From an uncultured Muribaculaceae bacterium (GTDB taxonomy: Bacteria; Bacteroidota; Bacteroidia; Bacteroidales; Muribaculaceae), in assembly GCA_910577465.1 (NCBI GenBank), contig CAJTMM010000033.1, forward strand, positions 1 to 24,689: 24,689 bases of DNA, written 5' to 3'. Below, in pieces: positions 14,501-21,417 of the stretch. Both the position numbers and the translations under genes were made by a program. The notes under the pieces were generated by a model that was not told the DNA's origin, did no database searches, and saw only the letters and a list, made by a program, of their open reading frames with translations. Position 1 is the stretch's first letter. Every line of letters begins with the position of its first letter.

Positions 14501-16925
14501 TCAGCGATGGTAACGACGAACAGCTTTGGAATGAGTTCTGTCCAATTTTGGTCAGTGTGCTCGCCAGCTCCACATCGGTGAGTGTGGTATTCTGTGCAAA
14601 AGCATAATTTCCAATGGATTGTAAGCCATCGCCGGTTGTCACGGATTCCAGAGAGCCGTTCTGGAAGAATGCGTAATCGTCAATCAGTGTCACTCCACTG
14701 TCTATTATGGCAGTTTTGAGAGAATCATTTAATGCAAAGGCGTACTTTCCTATGGTCTTGATGCTGCCTGGGATAGTTACATTGGGGAGCGTCTTGCATT
14801 TATAAAGATAGCCATCGTTGATTTTTGACACCGGTCCGTTGGCTATTTCTATAGAAGTGAGTGCCTTCTGTTCATAGAACGGAGCTAAACTGAGGTCCTT
14901 CGTGCTATATTCTATATCGCGCCCCATATATATGCTTTCAATGGGACAATCATGGAACATTGCATTATCTGTAGATAATGTCAATGGCGTAGAGCCATCA
15001 TTGACAGTCAGTTTTGCCAATGACGTACATTGGTCAAACGTGTGACCGCCAATGCTTTCAAGTGATGATGGAAGTGTTATCTCCGGGATTGATGAACACC
15101 CACGGAAAGCATAATTGCGGATATATTGAAGATTTTCGGGCAGAGTTATGCTCTTGATTCCGTCGCAACCATCCAGAAGATAATGGTAAATCTCGTTGAC
15201 ATAATTTCCGGTAAACTGCACTCGAGTCAATGATGACTTATTGCGGAACGGTGATTGAGTGTCGCTGTAGGTATATTGCAAGTTTCTGCCTATGCGAAGT
15301 GTTCGGAGAGGGGCATCGGTAAAGGATGGAATGGTCAGGATGCTGTCGCTTGCAGCGAATGTCACGGACGACAACGCCAGACATTGGTCAAAACTTCCGG
15401 TTCCGATTGACGTGACCGTACCGGGGATTGAGATTGTCGACAGATCCTTGCACCCATAGAATGTATTGGTCCCCATTGTCTTAAGACCATCGTGGAGAGT
15501 GGCTAATGCCAAAGTGGAGCAATCCTGAAAAGCACCGTTGCCAATGGTAGTGGTGGTCCCCGGTACATCTATCTCTGTCAACACAGAGCAATTTCTAAAT
15601 GCCTCATTGCCTATTCTTGTCAGGTTGTTTCCCAAAGATGCGTATGTTAGTTTCTGGCAATTAGTAAATGCGTTGTCACCAATTGAAACGGTGGTGTTTG
15701 GAAGCCGTATTGCAGTTAGAGCGGCGCAATTAAAAAATGCAGCGTTGCCGATATTCTTCAGATTGTCGCCGAATGATATAGAAGTGATACTCGATGCGTT
15801 GTCGAAAGCATTATATCCAATATCTGTTAAAGAAGATGGCAGTGAAACGCTTACCAGGGATGTGCAGTCCTTAAATGCTCCGATACCGATTACTTGTTGT
15901 CCATTAAAATTGATGGCAGATAGTTTCTGGCAATTTCTGAATGCATTCTTCCCGATTTCCTTAACCGATGAGGGAAAAGTGACAGACGTGAGATTTGTGT
16001 TGTCGTTAAACGCACCATCGGCAATTCGCACTACAGAGTATGTTTCAGTATCAATTTCTACGGAAGATGCTATAGTTATTGCTTCGGGGGTATTGATTGG
16101 GTGCTGCCTGGCTTCGCATGTATTCTCACCTATTGGAATGTAGATGACATTGTCATCATAAACTAATTCTTTTACGGTAGAAAAGTATTGGGACAACGAG
16201 GTTCCATAAATATCTGTGGTATTATATGGAACATACAACGTATGTGTATTTGATGATTCCTTTTTAATTGATTCTGAGCCAATGCTCATACCGGAGGGAT
16301 TTAAGCAAATCAGTTCATGCGGTGGGTTGACACGAAATGCATTACTAGGAATCCAGGAAACTTTTGGACCTAATGTCACCCTCATGCCAGCATTTTTAAA
16401 TGGGGTATATCCGTAACGCCCCGGATAAGTTGTATAAGGATATTTAGCAGAACTGTTTTGATCAAAATAGAAATTTCGTCCGATGTATAGTTCTTCAATA
16501 GGACAATTTTCGAAAACACTATTGTAGAGTCCACTTTCGTATGAGGTTTCTACCCAACCGATCGTAATGGATGTATCTGAGTCATCTATATGCACTGATT
16601 TTAAGGAGGTACAACTCCTGAATATGTAACCAGATAATGTAGTGATTGTGCTCGGGATAGTTATGGACTCTATTTTACTACTGAACGCTGAATCTCCAAT
16701 TCCTTTTACGGTATATTTTTCATTTTCATAAACAATAGTGGACGGAATAGACACGTGATTCAAAAACCCTGTGCTGGTAACTCTTGCCGTCTTTAAATAC
16801 GTATTAATGTTATAACTTAACCCACCAATTGTAATACTCTGCGCCTCGGAATTATAGTAGATTCCTAAGAAAAGCATTAAAAATGTGATCCACCGTTTGA
16901 TGCTTGATAACGTAAACTGATTCAT
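11523..16925 (-). CDS. Giant BspA-like leucine-rich-repeat surface protein (LRR_5, BIG2, dockerin, cohesin-like, T9SS)
   Basis: An 1800-residue exported protein. Signal peptide about 1-29 (ITFLMLFLGIYYNSEAQ). Residues about 30-1300 are dozens of LRR_5 / BspA-type repeats, each about 23 residues, of the form I(G)xxAFxxCxxLxxIxIPxxVTxI. Then come an ordered FVPEESLEDY segment (about 1320-1340), two BIG2 Ig-like domains (about 1345-1428 and 1432-1512), a dockerin-like pair of calcium loops (DSNDNDQVTITD and DVNGDNRITLAD, about 1518-1575), a cohesin-like domain (about 1598-1728) and a type A T9SS sorting tail (about 1735-1800, FAVDGTVLAQF to VSKIMVK). BspA-type repeats mediate binding to host matrix proteins or other bacteria in characterised members. 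The gene appears to be in one unit with the 167-residue gene upstream (69-nt gap, no -7 box found) and the 459-residue gene downstream. Confidence 0.92.
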   Translation of the reverse strand: MNQFTLSSIKRWITFLMLFLGIYYNSEAQSITIGGLSYNINTYLKTARVTSTGFLNHVSIPSTIVYENEKYTVKGIGDSAFSSKIESITIPSTITTLSGYIFRSCTSLKSVHIDDSDTSITIGWVETSYESGLYNSVFENCPIEELYIGRNFYFDQNSSAKYPYTTYPGRYGYTPFKNAGMRVTLGPKVSWIPSNAFRVNPPHELICLNPSGMSIGSESIKKESSNTHTLYVPYNTTDIYGTSLSQYFSTVKELVYDDNVIYIPIGENTCEARQHPINTPEAITIASSVEIDTETYSVVRIADGAFNDNTNLTSVTFPSSVKEIGKNAFRNCQKLSAINFNGQQVIGIGAFKDCTSLVSVSLPSSLTDIGYNAFDNASSITSISFGDNLKNIGNAAFFNCAALTAIRLPNTTVSIGDNAFTNCQKLTYASLGNNLTRIGNEAFRNCSVLTEIDVPGTTTTIGNGAFQDCSTLALATLHDGLKTMGTNTFYGCKDLSTISIPGTVTSIGTGSFDQCLALSSVTFAASDSILTIPSFTDAPLRTLRIGRNLQYTYSDTQSPFRNKSSLTRVQFTGNYVNEIYHYLLDGCDGIKSITLPENLQYIRNYAFRGCSSIPEITLPSSLESIGGHTFDQCTSLAKLTVNDGSTPLTLSTDNAMFHDCPIESIYMGRDIEYSTKDLSLAPFYEQKALTSIEIANGPVSKINDGYLYKCKTLPNVTIPGSIKTIGKYAFALNDSLKTAIIDSGVTLIDDYAFFQNGSLESVTTGDGLQSIGNYAFAQNTTLTDVELASTLTKIGQNSFQSCSSLPSLTMQDAVTSIGEYAFADCSLLKTIRLSENLPTIEKGLFSNCTSLADLTIPASIDSIKGLAFDKCTGLTVLSFSNSSTPINLASNKSKEGLFFHSPLKSLYLGRNLIYTADLNNGYSPFSNRTDLSKVEFSQTGTFTIANDYLLRGCSSVKNFRLPESLTEIGNYTFSEMDSLEWIEMPNNVVTAGIGAFKDDTSLAEVSLSTKLTTLSKELFSGCSVLDNLLISPSVTLIDDNVFNSCNSLTTLTISDGSEVLTVKQNTDTPKRSMFADSPITNLHLGRWLTYDISAEEYAPFYGKSTLKNLKFGESVGTIGKYLFERCDSIESIEIPVGVEAIGEQAFMDCSSLRSLTIGEGLASLGERAFANNVNLDNVTMPSTLNSIADGCFSHCDNLVTLDLNEELEIIGPRAFEYCTSLTSLSIPKNVYGLGVESFQGCSLLTEIIIPDGAISSVGARAFKDCDKAEWVSLGKQVTSLGTGSFSGCSSIKYIKSYNTTPPVGAPQFAQNVIDHSTVFVPEESLEDYIDSDTWWEFFQILPLTDAVFITSLKFDQTEGTITDTETLQLHATAGPDTATDNTVRYRSSNTSIATVDENGLVTAKSVGEVTITAYAADGSGLYDTFNLIVTPTMVSSIDITAESSVVKKGRTLSLSAQPIPANATNTEVVWSSSNRGIATVDAEGTVTTITTGTVTITASSTDGSGVKSSFEITVMPPTKGDSNDNDQVTITDAVNTANYAIGNEVETFCFEAADVNGDNRITLADASGTVTEVLNQPAMSAAMNVRTMVLSRGFFEMDNLVVDDYTPETSGTVAVDVALENSIDYVALQADITVPDGMELVGVEIGQRADAYHSLMQRRIDDRTMRVALFDLDNSTFADNGEPIFRIIAKANNEKCGDISISGIIASDSQANEYVLSSTGGHNSGLAGVDVPFADGQISVVAENKGITIFNAEGLDVYIFAVDGTVLAQFTADSNAVSRNLANGIYVVAVGNTVSKIMVK

Positions 16926-16994
16926 AATGAATTTATGGATTGATTGATTTATTAATTTACATGGAATATGATATTATTGATTGGCAAACACCCC

Positions 16995-17498
16995 TTAAAA
17001 TCCTAAAAACGCAGAAATAATATTGGTTATCAAGCCGGTAAGTATATTTTTCATGATATCCCGTACTTCGTCGTCTATCTTGTTTTTTCGGTTACATAAA
17101 AAGGACGCTATGTCATTGAAAGGCTCGGATTTTGGCTGCGATAACTTATATAGTGGAATCCGGAGCATTGATAGTGCAACGCACAAACTATGGAGATGCG
17201 CTCTCTCTTTATGCAGAATCAGATATATCCTGCCACTGACGGTTCTGTCCGCAAGGATACATCCCATCTCACGTTTGTCTATGGTGGTAGCATCGACAAT
17301 TACTACTTCTCGTCCCTGATTCCTGACACCCCATATCGAATCTGCTATTCGCTCTATGCCATATCTGTCGTTGTACTCATGCAACGCCTTTTCCACATCG
17401 TAATCATCAGGACATGACAGCGCGAATGCGATTCCATTTTCAAATTGTTCACGCCAGATACCTTCAAAGTAATCCGGCAATTCAATGTTCTCGTTCAT
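16995..17498 (-). CDS. Hypothetical protein, unrecognised family
   Basis: A 167-residue protein I do not recognise. It begins MNENIELPDYFEGIWREQF, is acidic and helical in the first 60 residues, has a beta-rich middle (REVVIVDATTIDKREMGCIL, then SGRIYLILHKERAHLHSLCVALSMLRIPL), and ends with a hydrophobic helix MKNILTGLITNIISAFLGF (about 149-167) that could be a tail anchor or amphipathic helix. No signal peptide. It is the first gene after the structured leader RNA and the first of the surface-protein unit, so it could be a regulator, chaperone or accessory factor for the giant protein, which is inference from position. The start is supported by the A-rich sequence ACATTCAAA before the ATG. 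More low-GC than the core genes. Confidence 0.7.
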   Translation of the reverse strand: MNENIELPDYFEGIWREQFENGIAFALSCPDDYDVEKALHEYNDRYGIERIADSIWGVRNQGREVVIVDATTIDKREMGCILADRTVSGRIYLILHKERAHLHSLCVALSMLRIPLYKLSQPKSEPFNDIASFLCNRKNKIDDEVRDIMKNILTGLITNIISAFLGF

Positions 17499-17537
17499 TT
17501 TGAATGTTTTTTATGTTGGATAATATTTCTGAGACAT

Positions 17538-17844
17538 AAAAAAAGCGTGGTGCCAAGCTTGTTGCTCGTTCCCACGATCCGAGGCCTTCGCATTGCCTGT
17601 CTTTGTAAGGAACGAAACAACGCAGAGGCCCACGCGAAATATGCAAGTATACGCAGTGTGCCGATCCTCACAAATGAGACTACGGCGCACGGCGGATAGA
17701 TTTACATATCCAACATGGCATCTACCGTTGCTCCTGTTCTGACAAAGACTATTGGGGAAGTTGCGAAGTTCCGAATCGTCAGAACCGAAGCGCTAAGTAA
17801 ACGCTTTCAGTATGTTATGTTGCAGTGTACTTGACACCCAACAT
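17538..17844 (-). ncRNA. Candidate structured leader RNA / attenuator of the surface-protein unit
   Basis: About 300 bp on the minus strand lack a convincing gene but fold well by eye. At the 5' end ATGTTG/CAACAT with GGTGT/ACACT (17844-17817) makes an 11-bp hairpin containing a G-U pair and one bulge. GTTCTGAC (17785-17778) pairs with GTCAGAAC (17743-17736). CTCA/TGAG forms a short hairpin near 17680-17670. The 3' domain pairs GCGTGG (17635-17630) with CCACGC (17550-17545), inside which GTTCC/GGAAC and GTTG/CAAC pair. It ends in seven U residues (17544-17538), as in an intrinsic terminator, 40 nt before the 167-residue gene. It may be an attenuator or an independent small RNA. It lacks the conserved segments of RNase P RNA, tmRNA or SRP RNA. 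Confidence 0.55.
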
Positions 17845-17846
17845 CG

Positions 17847-17878
17847 CAAAATTAAGGATTAATTTTCTGATGATGAAA
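17847..17878 (-). promoter_or_regulatory. Probable promoter of the leader RNA and surface-protein unit
   Basis: Minus strand TAATTTTG (17854-17847) is an exact -7 match. A near-consensus TTTC (17878-17875) lies 20 bp upstream. The predicted start coincides with the first base of the 5' hairpin at about 17844. Confidence 0.5.
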
Positions 17879-17901
17879 CAAATCCCCGGATTTTTTTGAA
17901 G

Positions 17902-17948
17902 CGTGTCTCTGCGTTGCTGATGCAAATATTGGGCTTTGCTGCGACACG
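17902..17948. other. Inverted-repeat segment between divergent units
   Basis: CGTGTC (17902-17907) and GACACG (17943-17948) form a 6-bp stem around 35 nt. The segment also contains CTCTGCGTTG (17907-17916), the inverse of CAACGCAGAG (17618-17627) in the leader RNA. The remaining spacer, 17949-18049, is an AT-rich approach to the next gene, with a -7-like TATATTTG at 18028-18035. Confidence 0.35.
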
Positions 17949-18049
17949 GTCAAGTTTTCCTCCGTTCACTCCGTTCATTTTGCTCGGAATCAACGGGATT
18001 CATCGCGTTTAATCCGGATAAATCCACTATATTTGGGAAAAAGTATTCT

Positions 18050-18796
18050 ATGGGTGTTGAAATCAAATTTTCACAATCGTATTTTTGGCTTGATTCATGG
18101 ATTATGTCCAACATAATCCAGCTTGGTACTGTGAGCTTCTGCGATCGTTTTGTCGATTACAAGATAGATCCGTGTCGGAGACTATATGACCAGATGGTGC
18201 TGGCGGCACGTTGTTGCACTGCCAATATCGCTGAGGGAACATCCCGATATTCAACTTCAATCGAGACGGAGATGCGGCTGCTTGATGTTGCCCGTGCCAG
18301 CCTTGATGAATTGCAAGGCGATTTCTTCCATTATCTTTTACGTTGCAAAGCCGATATTTGGGCTATAGGTAATCCCAATAGAGAGGCAATCTGGACGATG
18401 AGAATGGATAAACCACAGTATTCCAACAGCCTTTTTCATGATGCTGCGGAACATATTCTCAAGCAGAAATCGAAATTCGCTCCTTGGATTGAGAGCGATG
18501 CCCCAACGGTGGTTGCCAACGCATTGATGGTTCTTTGCGCGAGGGTTAACCGTATGCTGGAGTCGCAGTTACAGAGTCAACTTAAGCTATTTCGTCAACA
18601 CGGTGGGTTTACGGAGAATATGACCTCGGAACGCATTGACGCAAAACGCATGCAAGCGAAAGAGTCGGGCGCACCTGCTTGCCCTAAATGTGGTAAGCCT
18701 ATGATAAAACGAATGCAAAAGAAGGGGCAAGGTCAAGGAAGGGAATTCTGGGGTTGTTCGGAGTATCCAAATTGTAATGGCATTAAGAATATTTGA
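18050..18796 (+). CDS. Four-helix-bundle suffix protein with C-terminal topoisomerase-type zinc ribbon
   Basis: A 248-residue protein from the ATG at 18050 (MGVEIKFSQSYF). Residues about 15-190 resemble the four-helix-bundle / S23-like family: FCDRFVDYKIDPCRRLYDQMVLAARCCTANIAEG, followed by ETEMRLLDVARASLDELQGDFFHYLL. The last 38 residues form a topoisomerase-type zinc ribbon with cysteines at 211, 214, 236 and 242 (CPKCGKP, then GCSEYPNC). Bundles of this family are known from 23S rRNA intervening sequences and as accessory proteins of retroelements; the role of the suffix variant is unknown. The ribbon implies nucleic-acid binding. No reverse transcriptase or rRNA gene is nearby. It stands divergent from the structured RNA unit and is probably an accessory gene. 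Confidence 0.85.
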   Translation: MGVEIKFSQSYFWLDSWIMSNIIQLGTVSFCDRFVDYKIDPCRRLYDQMVLAARCCTANIAEGTSRYSTSIETEMRLLDVARASLDELQGDFFHYLLRCKADIWAIGNPNREAIWTMRMDKPQYSNSLFHDAAEHILKQKSKFAPWIESDAPTVVANALMVLCARVNRMLESQLQSQLKLFRQHGGFTENMTSERIDAKRMQAKESGAPACPKCGKPMIKRMQKKGQGQGREFWGCSEYPNCNGIKNI

Positions 18797-18877
18797 TGAC
18801 ATTGTGTGAACGCTATGAACGCTAAACTGCATGGCAATCCAACGTAAAAAAACTATTTTCGCGTAAAAACGACCGAT

Positions 18878-19432
18878 ATGATTAACGACAAGATCCGGCA
18901 GATGATTCTGGAGCGCTTCAATGCCCCCATTCAGTACCCCCAGCAGTGCGAGGCCCTCGCCATGGCTATTCAGGAAGCCACCGGGCAAACATTAGGCACT
19001 ACTACACTCAAACGCATGCTCGGATTTGTCAAGGGCACGGCGAATCCACGCCCGTCATCGCTCGACATCATAGCTCAGTATCTCGGCTACCCCGATTATA
19101 ATCTGATGGCTAAGGACTTGGGCGAGGATTCGGAAATATCCGATTTCCGTGCCGTGGAGAGCATCGACTCGGCAGACCTTCTCCCGGGCGAACAAATTCA
19201 ACTCACATACCATCCCAACCGCCTGTTGACCTTAAGCCATATCGCGGAAAACCGTTACCTCGTCAACGAATCACGCGGCAGCAAACTGCTCAAAGGCGAC
19301 ATCCTCACCATCGCCGGCTTCTACGTAGGTTTCGAGCTGCTGATAAGCGACGTGGAGCGCGACAGGAAACACCTTGGACCATATCAGGCAGCCAAGCAGG
19401 GCGGACTGACGAGCGTGGAGATTATCGGTTAA
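18878..19432 (+). CDS. Putative helix-turn-helix regulatory protein
   Basis: A 184-residue protein. The N-terminal part (about 1-75) is helical and fits a DNA-binding pattern seen in Bacteroidetes: QCEALAMAIQEATGQTLGTTTLKRMLGFVKGTANPRPSSLDIIAQYLGYPDYNLM, where a recognition helix (TTLKRMLGF) is followed by the LDIIAQYLGY motif. The second half (about 100-180) looks beta-rich, with LLPGEQIQLTYHPNRLLTL and SRGSKLLKGDILTIAGF, and may be a ligand or protein-interaction domain. I cannot name its target. Its TAA overlaps the stop of the opposing kinase gene in the shared palindrome TTAA. An imperfect -7 box (TATTTTCG, about 18850) precedes it. DNA binding is inference from pattern. Confidence 0.7.
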   Translation: MINDKIRQMILERFNAPIQYPQQCEALAMAIQEATGQTLGTTTLKRMLGFVKGTANPRPSSLDIIAQYLGYPDYNLMAKDLGEDSEISDFRAVESIDSADLLPGEQIQLTYHPNRLLTLSHIAENRYLVNESRGSKLLKGDILTIAGFYVGFELLISDVERDRKHLGPYQAAKQGGLTSVEIIG

Positions 19433-20694
19433 TCTCGGCGTGGGATTTCGCGCGAATATAGCGAGCTTATTTCGCTGTCGGCAGTCATGAAGCGGCGCCA
19501 CGCATCGCTTGTCCCTAATATCGTATGAGCTTCAAGCACATTGTCAAGACCATAACGCTCCATCACATCTCCCATAATAGCATTCTGCGCTTCCATTTGG
19601 GCATCAGCATATTTCTTTATCATCATCAGCAGTTGACGGGATGTGGTCATTGAATCGGCAGCAAGTTCACGTAGATACACATGCCGCTTCAGCAATGGAC
19701 CATAATACCGTATCACTATACTGTCAATATCCGGCAATGCTTTCTCCCCTGGTCGCCCTATTGTAGCTATAGCTTTGTTTGCACTCTCAGCCGCTCCGGT
19801 TTCGTCAACCACCCTTGTGTCTTTATCCGGTTGAACTGAAATTGCAGTATCGGCAGTCATTGAATCCGTCGCAGCATAATCAGGCACTACCGGTCCAACC
19901 ATATCATCCGAGCTACTGCCGGTTGTAAAATACCATATCAACGGCAACACACAGCACAACCCTATCAATATCACTACCCATATCCGTTTGGCTACACCAC
20001 ATCCGGTCAGCACCTCGCGGATAGCTTCTTGCGCTACATCATCATTATCGCACACCTTAGCCACTCGCTTCATCCCGAGCTGCCCGGCTATCAACCCTAT
20101 GCCACGGAAATCAATCACCCCGTCGGCACACCCGCCACAGCCATACTTCTGAGTATTGCCATGCGTGGTTCCGAGCCACGAGGTATATGCCTTGTCGAGG
20201 TCTATCAATGTTGCCGGGCGGTCATCGTAGGGCGATATTATGACATTATCAGCCTTTATGTCACAGTGCACTATGTTACGCCTGTGCAGATACTCCACCA
20301 CATCCACCAATTCAAGCAGCAGCCGTCGGACAAACTTGCGGCTTTTAAGCCGTGGATCATCACGCTTTATCAGGTCAGAAAGCGTGTCACCCTCTATGAA
20401 ATCCATCACCAAGTAGTCGCCCCCAAACCCTACGTAGCGCGGCAACGACGGATGGCTCAGCGACACCCCCAGGTCATACTCCTTGTCAAACGCCGCACGG
20501 TACACCGGATTATCGCGGTACTCGGCTTTCAATCGCTTTACAAATACCCGACGCCGCTGCACCATGCATTCGTATGCATCACACGTCGACCCGCCACGCT
20601 CCAGCCGTCGGGCAATAGCGAAATCCACTGCAAACGACGCGCCTCCGTCAGCCACACCGTCAAAACCGGATATTATCGTATTATCCTCATTCAC
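19429..20694 (-). CDS. Membrane-anchored Ser/Thr protein kinase-like protein
   Basis: A 421-residue protein with a eukaryotic-type kinase fold at 20-205: degenerate glycine loop LERGGSTCDAYE (31-42), ATP lysine K53 (VFVKRL), alpha-C glutamate probably E72, hinge MDFIEGDTL, catalytic loop HCDIKADN (143-150) and a metal motif DLD (165-167) in place of DFG. Arg of HRD is Cys, so it belongs to the non-RD type. The C-lobe is short and has no APE motif. A single transmembrane helix follows (about 237-256, VVILIGLCCVLPLIWYF), then a 165-residue segment, presumably periplasmic, rich in acidic residues and helices at the end. The catalytic Asp and Asn are present, so activity is possible. Adjacent genes suggest a signalling pair with the HTH protein or the downstream hypothetical, by position only. 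Confidence 0.85.
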   Translation of the reverse strand: MNEDNTIISGFDGVADGGASFAVDFAIARRLERGGSTCDAYECMVQRRRVFVKRLKAEYRDNPVYRAAFDKEYDLGVSLSHPSLPRYVGFGGDYLVMDFIEGDTLSDLIKRDDPRLKSRKFVRRLLLELVDVVEYLHRRNIVHCDIKADNVIISPYDDRPATLIDLDKAYTSWLGTTHGNTQKYGCGGCADGVIDFRGIGLIAGQLGMKRVAKVCDNDDVAQEAIREVLTGCGVAKRIWVVILIGLCCVLPLIWYFTTGSSSDDMVGPVVPDYAATDSMTADTAISVQPDKDTRVVDETGAAESANKAIATIGRPGEKALPDIDSIVIRYYGPLLKRHVYLRELAADSMTTSRQLLMMIKKYADAQMEAQNAIMGDVMERYGLDNVLEAHTILGTSDAWRRFMTADSEISSLYSREIPRRD

Positions 20695-20791
20695 GCTTCA
20701 AAGTCTACGATAATCCGAACGATTCCCACAACCTTTCATGATATTATTTTTATAACGATTTGCCAACCATCACCTCTCCTCCTCACACGGG

Positions 20792-21364
20792 TCAGTTAAG
20801 ATTCAGCGGAGTCATGTGGTAGCCCAGCGCATTGAGCTGCACAGCCATACCGCACAGATACAGCTGATGCAGAGCCGCTATATAGCACCCCAAAGCAGCC
20901 GGCGTGCCCGGCTCCACCGACCTGCGGCACAGCTCACTGTACACGCGCGATGCACACTCAGCCACCAGATCCGTCACCCGTTGCGCCGCTTCACCGCTAT
21001 ATCCCAGCACATCCTCCGTCACAGCCTCATCCATATTGTCATACCCGCGCAAATCGCGCAGCGACTCATACACATCACTCCGGCAGCTGTAACTCTGCCA
21101 GTCCGTGTCCCAGTAATACGCCAATGCCATACCCACAAACATCATCCAGCCCAGCGACACCACCGGATACCCCTGAAACTCACGCACCCCGTCAGGCAGA
21201 TAAGCGCGGGCTATATCCCCCCACCGCTCCTCCACATCAGGACATTGCGGCACCACCTCATCGATAGCACCCTTCCGCTGCAGAAATCCAATCAGATCCC
21301 CGCGCACGCTCGACTCAAACTCCTCCACCATCGTGGCAACACCGTTATTATCCATTTCATCCAT
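20792..21364 (-). CDS. Conserved hypothetical protein, unknown function
   Basis: A 190-residue cytoplasmic-looking protein. It starts with acidic MDEMDNNGVATMVEEFESSV and has helical segments DLIGFLQRKGAIDEVVPQCPDVEERW, a tryptophan-rich central part (GYPVVSLGWMMFVGMALAYYWDTDWQSY) and several cysteines and tyrosines in the last third (AECASRVYSELCRRSVEPGTPAALGCYIAALHQLYLCGMAVQLNALGY). I do not recognise the family. The frame stays open upstream to 21583, but that extension lies within 73-bp repeats whose length is not a multiple of three, so I start at 21364. A promoter lies directly before it, leaving a leader of only about 20 nt. It is separated from the kinase gene by 97 nt in the same direction. 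Confidence 0.75.
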   Translation of the reverse strand: MDEMDNNGVATMVEEFESSVRGDLIGFLQRKGAIDEVVPQCPDVEERWGDIARAYLPDGVREFQGYPVVSLGWMMFVGMALAYYWDTDWQSYSCRSDVYESLRDLRGYDNMDEAVTEDVLGYSGEAAQRVTDLVAECASRVYSELCRRSVEPGTPAALGCYIAALHQLYLCGMAVQLNALGYHMTPLNLN

Positions 21365-21385
21365 ATCAAAATCCGTTTTACCACA

Positions 21386-21417
21386 CAAAAATACGTATAA
21401 GTTGAGAGTAATACCAA
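21386..21417 (-). promoter_or_regulatory. Promoter P1 of the 190-residue gene (inside repeat unit 1)
   Basis: Minus strand TTG (21417-21415), 21 bp, TATTTTTG (21393-21386). Both boxes fit the Bacteroidetes consensus. The start codon lies 22 bp downstream. Confidence 0.6.

Noticed and set aside
17538..17844. RNase P RNA, tmRNA, SRP RNA or retron RNA
   Set aside because: I could not find the conserved core segments of these RNAs, and no reverse transcriptase gene adjoins. It was left as an unclassified structured RNA.
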